Shown here piece by piece: positions 6,499 to 9,644 of a stretch of 9,644 nucleotides of DNA; position 1 is the stretch's first letter; each line of letters opens with the position of its first letter. The notes beneath the pieces are model-generated. The model ran no database searches and was not told where the DNA came from. It saw only the letters and a list, made by a program, of their open reading frames with translations. Source of the stretch: Alphaproteobacteria bacterium (lineage in GTDB: Bacteria; Pseudomonadota; Alphaproteobacteria; Rickettsiales; SXRF01); the NCBI GenBank assembly GCA_020050695.1, contig JAGVKI010000203.1:1-9644 (forward strand), given 5' to 3'. The translations under genes and the position numbers were made by a program.

Positions 6499-7686
6499 AT
6501 GCAGCCCAAAGGCCCCGTGAAAACCGAAACCCTCCTCGCCACACTGGCAACGGCTCCTGACAAGCATCGCGGCGTGGTCAACATGCCGGTGTATCGCGCG
6601 TCCACCATTTTGTTTCCTACACTGGCTGAGTTTGAGAACGCTGACCGTGGGCATTGCACATATGGTTCTTACGGCCGTTATGGCACCCCGGCAACCGAAG
6701 CATTAGAAGATACCATCGCCAAGCTCGAAGGCGCGGATCACGCGATCGTGCTTGCTTGCGGGGCGGCTGCCGTTACGCTCGCGCTGACATCAACCTTAAG
6801 TGCTGGCGACCACCTGCTGATGGTGGACAATGTCTACGGCCCGACCCGCCGTCTATGCGATTATGAACTCAAGCGTTTTGGTATTGAAACCACCTACTAT
6901 GATCCCACCATTGGCGCGGGTATCTCCGAACTGATCCAGGACAACACCAAGGTGATCTTTGTGGAAAGCCCGGGGTCGCTGACCTTTGAGGTGCAGGATG
7001 TTCCGGCTATCGCAAAAGCGGCTCATGCTCGCGGTGCAATCGTGATTGGCGATAACACCTGGGGCACACCGATGTATTACCGCCCGTTTGACCTGGGTAT
7101 CGATATATCGGTGCATTCGGCCACTAAATATATCAGCGGCCATTCGGATATGCTGATGGGCACCGTCGCCTGTAAGGAAGCGCATTACGCCACGTTGCTG
7201 CGCAATTTCCGCGTAACCGGCGCATGCCCTAGCGGCGATTCGGTGTTTCTTGCCATGCGCGGCCTGCGCACGCTCGCAGTGCGCCTGAAGCAGCATTATG
7301 AAAATGCCATGAAAGTGGCCAACTGGCTGAAGTCCCGTCCGGAAGTGGAGGCGGTACTGTATCCTGCATTACCCGGTGCGCCCGGCCATGATTTATGGAA
7401 GCGCGATTTCTCCGGCGCATGCGGCCTGTTTGCATTTGTGCTGAAGGAGAATCCCGCGCATGAGGCGATGGCAGCCATGCTCGACCATCTGGAACTATTT
7501 GGCATGGGCTACAGCTGGGGCGGCTATGAAAGCCTGATCACCCCCATTACGCTGGGCAAGATGCGCACGGCAACGAAGCTGCCCTATAGCGGAAAGTTGC
7601 TGCGCATTCATATTGGCCTTGAGCATCCAGACGATTTGATCGCGGATCTCGAACGCGGCTTTGACCGCATGAAAAAAGCGGCCTGA
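6499..7686 (+). CDS. metC: Cystathionine beta-lyase (PLP-dependent)
   Basis: Cytoplasmic enzyme of the Cys/Met-metabolism PLP family; MetC cleaves cystathionine to homocysteine, pyruvate and ammonia, the penultimate step of methionine synthesis by transsulfuration. The 395-residue length is normal. The PLP-binding lysine is K210 in SVHSATKYISGHSD. D185 in IVIGDNTWG should contact the PLP ring nitrogen. Y58 and R60 in YGSYGRYGTPA should bind the cofactor phosphate of the neighbouring subunit. CGAAA (87-91) and Y113 in DNVYGPTRR are also as expected. YSWGGYESL and LLRIHIGLEHPDDLI near the C terminus favour MetC over cystathionine gamma-synthase or gamma-lyase. The ATG at 6499 follows AGAGA at 5-nt spacing. 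The stop overlaps the next start as TGATG, so translation of the downstream membrane protein is probably coupled. Confidence 0.93.
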   Translation: MQPKGPVKTETLLATLATAPDKHRGVVNMPVYRASTILFPTLAEFENADRGHCTYGSYGRYGTPATEALEDTIAKLEGADHAIVLACGAAAVTLALTSTLSAGDHLLMVDNVYGPTRRLCDYELKRFGIETTYYDPTIGAGISELIQDNTKVIFVESPGSLTFEVQDVPAIAKAAHARGAIVIGDNTWGTPMYYRPFDLGIDISVHSATKYISGHSDMLMGTVACKEAHYATLLRNFRVTGACPSGDSVFLAMRGLRTLAVRLKQHYENAMKVANWLKSRPEVEAVLYPALPGAPGHDLWKRDFSGACGLFAFVLKENPAHEAMAAMLDHLELFGMGYSWGGYESLITPITLGKMRTATKLPYSGKLLRIHIGLEHPDDLIADLERGFDRMKKAA

Positions 7687-9356
7687 TGCAGGGCTATAAG
7701 GGCAATCGGATCATACTGGTTGCTTTTGCGGCAACGCTTGTAAACCTGCTGCCCATGTTACTTGGCAAGCCAGGGGCGGATGTACTTTTTCATTACGCGC
7801 TGATCGAATGTTTTTCCAGCCAGTTCTGGCAGGGCGACCTGTATCCGCGCTGGTGCGCCGATGCTAATAGCGGGCTTGGCTCGCCGGTATTCCTGTTTTA
7901 TTTCCCGCTACCTTATTACATCACCGCGCTGTTTTACCCGCTGCATTACCTGGGCGTGGATGTTCAGGGCCAGTACGCGCTTTCGGTGGCAGCGGCCACG
8001 CTGGTTACATTCCTTACCTCTTATGCATGGCTGCGTGACCGCGTGACTGCCGGGCGCGCGCTGCTTTGCGCCATGCTGCTGCTATTCATGCCGTACCGCA
8101 TGGAGGTGATGTATTTCCGCACGGCGCTGGCGGAACTGTGGGGCTTTGCATTCCTGCCGCTGCTATTTTTATACGCCCGCCATGTGGCGGTAAGAAAGCC
8201 GCATGCATGGCGTCACCTGACGGGTGCAATTATGCTTGCCATGCTCTCGCATGTGCCGCTTGCCTTTATCGGTCTTATCGGCTGCACGCTGCTGATGGCG
8301 CGCATGGCGCGGTTTTCGCTAAGGCGTTGGCTGGCTTTTATGGGGGCTGGCATTAGTGCTGCTGCCGCGATTGCCTTATACCTTGTTCCTGCCAAGTTCT
8401 ATATGCGCTACCTGCATGAAGACGCGTTGGCCTTCATGCGCTCGGTATGGGTGAATGATTACCTCTCTGTCAGCGAGGGCATGGGGCGCATCAGCGTGAT
8501 GGTCAATTTGCTGGTGACGCTTCTGCTGCTTGCCTGCCTTTTGTTTATGACGCTACGCCGCCGCACGCAGATTGCCGATAGCTACTCGCGCCGTGAAATG
8601 ATGGGCTGGGCAGCGATTTCTGTGGTGGCGCTGCTGCTGATGCTTCCCCTCAGCGCGCCGCTTTGGAATATATTTTACAGCGCCTCGGGTATCATGACGC
8701 CATGGCGCGCGCAGGCGCTTATTCCATTTGCGCTGGTCTATCTGCTGGCCATGAAAATGCAGTGGATGATGTCGCAAAAGCAGCTAAAAACCTGGAAAGC
8801 CGATTATGGCGTGCTGCTTGGCCTGTTCATGCTGCTGTCGCTTACCGTGCTTACCACCCGCCCGCCGGAAGTAGAGAATTTATACAAGCTGGCGATTGAT
8901 TCGCAGGTCATCAACGCGAGTGAATACCGCTCGCGCTGGAGCGATAAAATATACGCCGACCGTGAAGAGTTGATCAGGCGTTTTGAAAAATCCGGCAGCA
9001 AGCGCACGCTTTCCATTATTGAAGGTGACGGCGGGGCTAATCTTGAAATTCTCAATAGCCAGCAGATTGTAATCCATACCGATGCGGCAGCTGAATCCGT
9101 TATTGAGCTTACGCATTTTTATTTCCCGATCTGGCAGGTAAGCGTGGATAATAAACCTGCCGACATTCTGTTCCCGGCGGAAAAAAGCGGGTTCATGCGC
9201 CTGCGCGTGCCAGCAGGTGAGCATGAGATAGTACTCAACCGCGATCTTGCGTATGGCATGGGACTGTTTTATACCGCTGCAAGCTTTGCTGCATTTCTCA
9301 GCATAACGCTTTTATTCTATCTTACCTTCCGCAAACGGAGAACCCATGCAGTCTAA
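7686..9356 (+). CDS. Multi-pass membrane protein, GT-C-like (PTPS-related membrane domain type)
   Basis: A 556-residue inner-membrane protein with about 11-12 predicted membrane segments: residues about 9-27, 80-94, 100-117, 124-138, 148-165, 180-205, 215-235, 270-290, 309-328, 345-360, 376-392 and a last one at 532-550. It ends in the basic tail RKRRTHAV. After the first segment the loop reads GADVLFHYALIECF (30-43), then QFWQGDLYPRWCADANSGLG (46-65) and SPVFLFYFPLPYY (66-78). This resembles the family annotated as 6-pyruvoyl-tetrahydropterin synthase-related membrane domain, with the D/H loop and topology of GT-C polyprenyl-phosphate-sugar glycosyltransferases. Residues about 395-530 form a probable periplasmic beta-rich domain. 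A lipid-linked sugar transferase for envelope glycans is inferred; donor and acceptor are unknown. The ATG shares one base with the metC TGA and has no strong ribosome-binding site of its own. Confidence 0.75.
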   Translation: MQGYKGNRIILVAFAATLVNLLPMLLGKPGADVLFHYALIECFSSQFWQGDLYPRWCADANSGLGSPVFLFYFPLPYYITALFYPLHYLGVDVQGQYALSVAAATLVTFLTSYAWLRDRVTAGRALLCAMLLLFMPYRMEVMYFRTALAELWGFAFLPLLFLYARHVAVRKPHAWRHLTGAIMLAMLSHVPLAFIGLIGCTLLMARMARFSLRRWLAFMGAGISAAAAIALYLVPAKFYMRYLHEDALAFMRSVWVNDYLSVSEGMGRISVMVNLLVTLLLLACLLFMTLRRRTQIADSYSRREMMGWAAISVVALLLMLPLSAPLWNIFYSASGIMTPWRAQALIPFALVYLLAMKMQWMMSQKQLKTWKADYGVLLGLFMLLSLTVLTTRPPEVENLYKLAIDSQVINASEYRSRWSDKIYADREELIRRFEKSGSKRTLSIIEGDGGANLEILNSQQIVIHTDAAAESVIELTHFYFPIWQVSVDNKPADILFPAEKSGFMRLRVPAGEHEIVLNRDLAYGMGLFYTAASFAAFLSITLLFYLTFRKRRTHAV

Positions 9357-9644
9357 TGCCATTTCACCCGTTAAACTGCTGCTTGTGTCTTTTTTTGCGG
9401 CAGCGCTGAATATCCTGCCGATGTTCCTGTTTGATGCGGGCGGTGATGTGCATTTTCATTATGTACTCTTTAGCTGTTTTGCCGAGCAGTTCTGGCAGGG
9501 CGATCTCTATCCGCGCTGGTGCATGGATGCTAATAGCGGCCTTGGCGCTCCGGTATTTATGTTTTATTTCCCGCTGCCTTATTATATCGCGGCGCTGATC
9601 TGGCCGATTACCACTATAGGTTCCCCCATGGAGTGCGTATATGG
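9346..9644 (+). CDS. Tandem paralogue of the GT-C-like membrane protein (5' part only)
   Basis: The ATG at 9346 has GGAG (9337-9340) 5 nt upstream and overlaps the end of the previous gene by 11 bp in another frame, suggesting translational coupling. The 99 complete codons in the window start MQSNAISPVKLLLVSFFAAA and carry GGDVHFHYVLFSCF, then QFWQGDLYPRWCMDANSGLG, then APVFMFYFPLPYYIAALIWP. Motif by motif this matches residues 8-84 of the upstream protein, with the D and H of the first loop and the PRW/DANSGLG block conserved. Nucleotide similarity is also visible in this block, so the pair arose by tandem duplication. It presumably performs a related transfer step; the C-terminal part lies outside the window. 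Confidence 0.8.
   Translation, partial: MQSNAISPVKLLLVSFFAAALNILPMFLFDAGGDVHFHYVLFSCFAEQFWQGDLYPRWCMDANSGLGAPVFMFYFPLPYYIAALIWPITTIGSPMECVY

Overview
The window looks like a chromosomal segment of an alphaproteobacterium. The signs are an isoleucyl-tRNA synthetase of the IleRS2 (eukaryote-like) type, a small protein resembling the PAS_5 family (common in Alphaproteobacteria), and an alphaproteobacterial-style cystathionine beta-lyase. The large ankyrin-repeat protein with low-complexity linkers would suit a host-associated or predatory lineage, but that is inference and no species can be named.

Layout. Positions 1-2326 (minus strand) hold the first 775 codons of a large ankyrin-repeat gene that runs off the left edge. 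It encodes five to six ankyrin repeats, a perfect TPAVSS hexapeptide array made of 18-bp DNA repeats, a uncharacterised segment, a Gly-rich hydrophobic stretch, and a second 18-bp array that reaches the edge. Positions 2327-2482 carry its probable promoter and a strong palindrome. Positions 2483-5833 (minus) are ileS, interrupted in frame by a 62-bp palindromic REPIN-like element that adds about 23 residues to the editing domain. Positions 5834-5937 are a short AT-rich divergent intergenic region. Positions 5938-6396 (plus) encode the PAS_5-like protein. Positions 6397-6498 hold a probable metC promoter with an inverted repeat over its -35 box. Positions 6499-7686 are metC, and 7686-9356 encode a multi-pass, GT-C-like membrane protein whose start overlaps the metC stop. 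From 9346 to the right edge lies the start of a close tandem paralogue of that membrane protein, overlapping the previous gene by 11 bp.

Functional reading. ileS (translation) and metC (methionine biosynthesis) are housekeeping genes. The plus-strand block metC - membrane protein - membrane protein is tightly packed and probably co-transcribed. The two membrane proteins probably act in envelope glycan or lipid glycosylation; why they follow metC is unclear. The least ordinary items are the palindromic insertion inside ileS and the ankyrin/hexapeptide-array protein. No RNA gene, CRISPR array, integrase or insertion sequence was seen.
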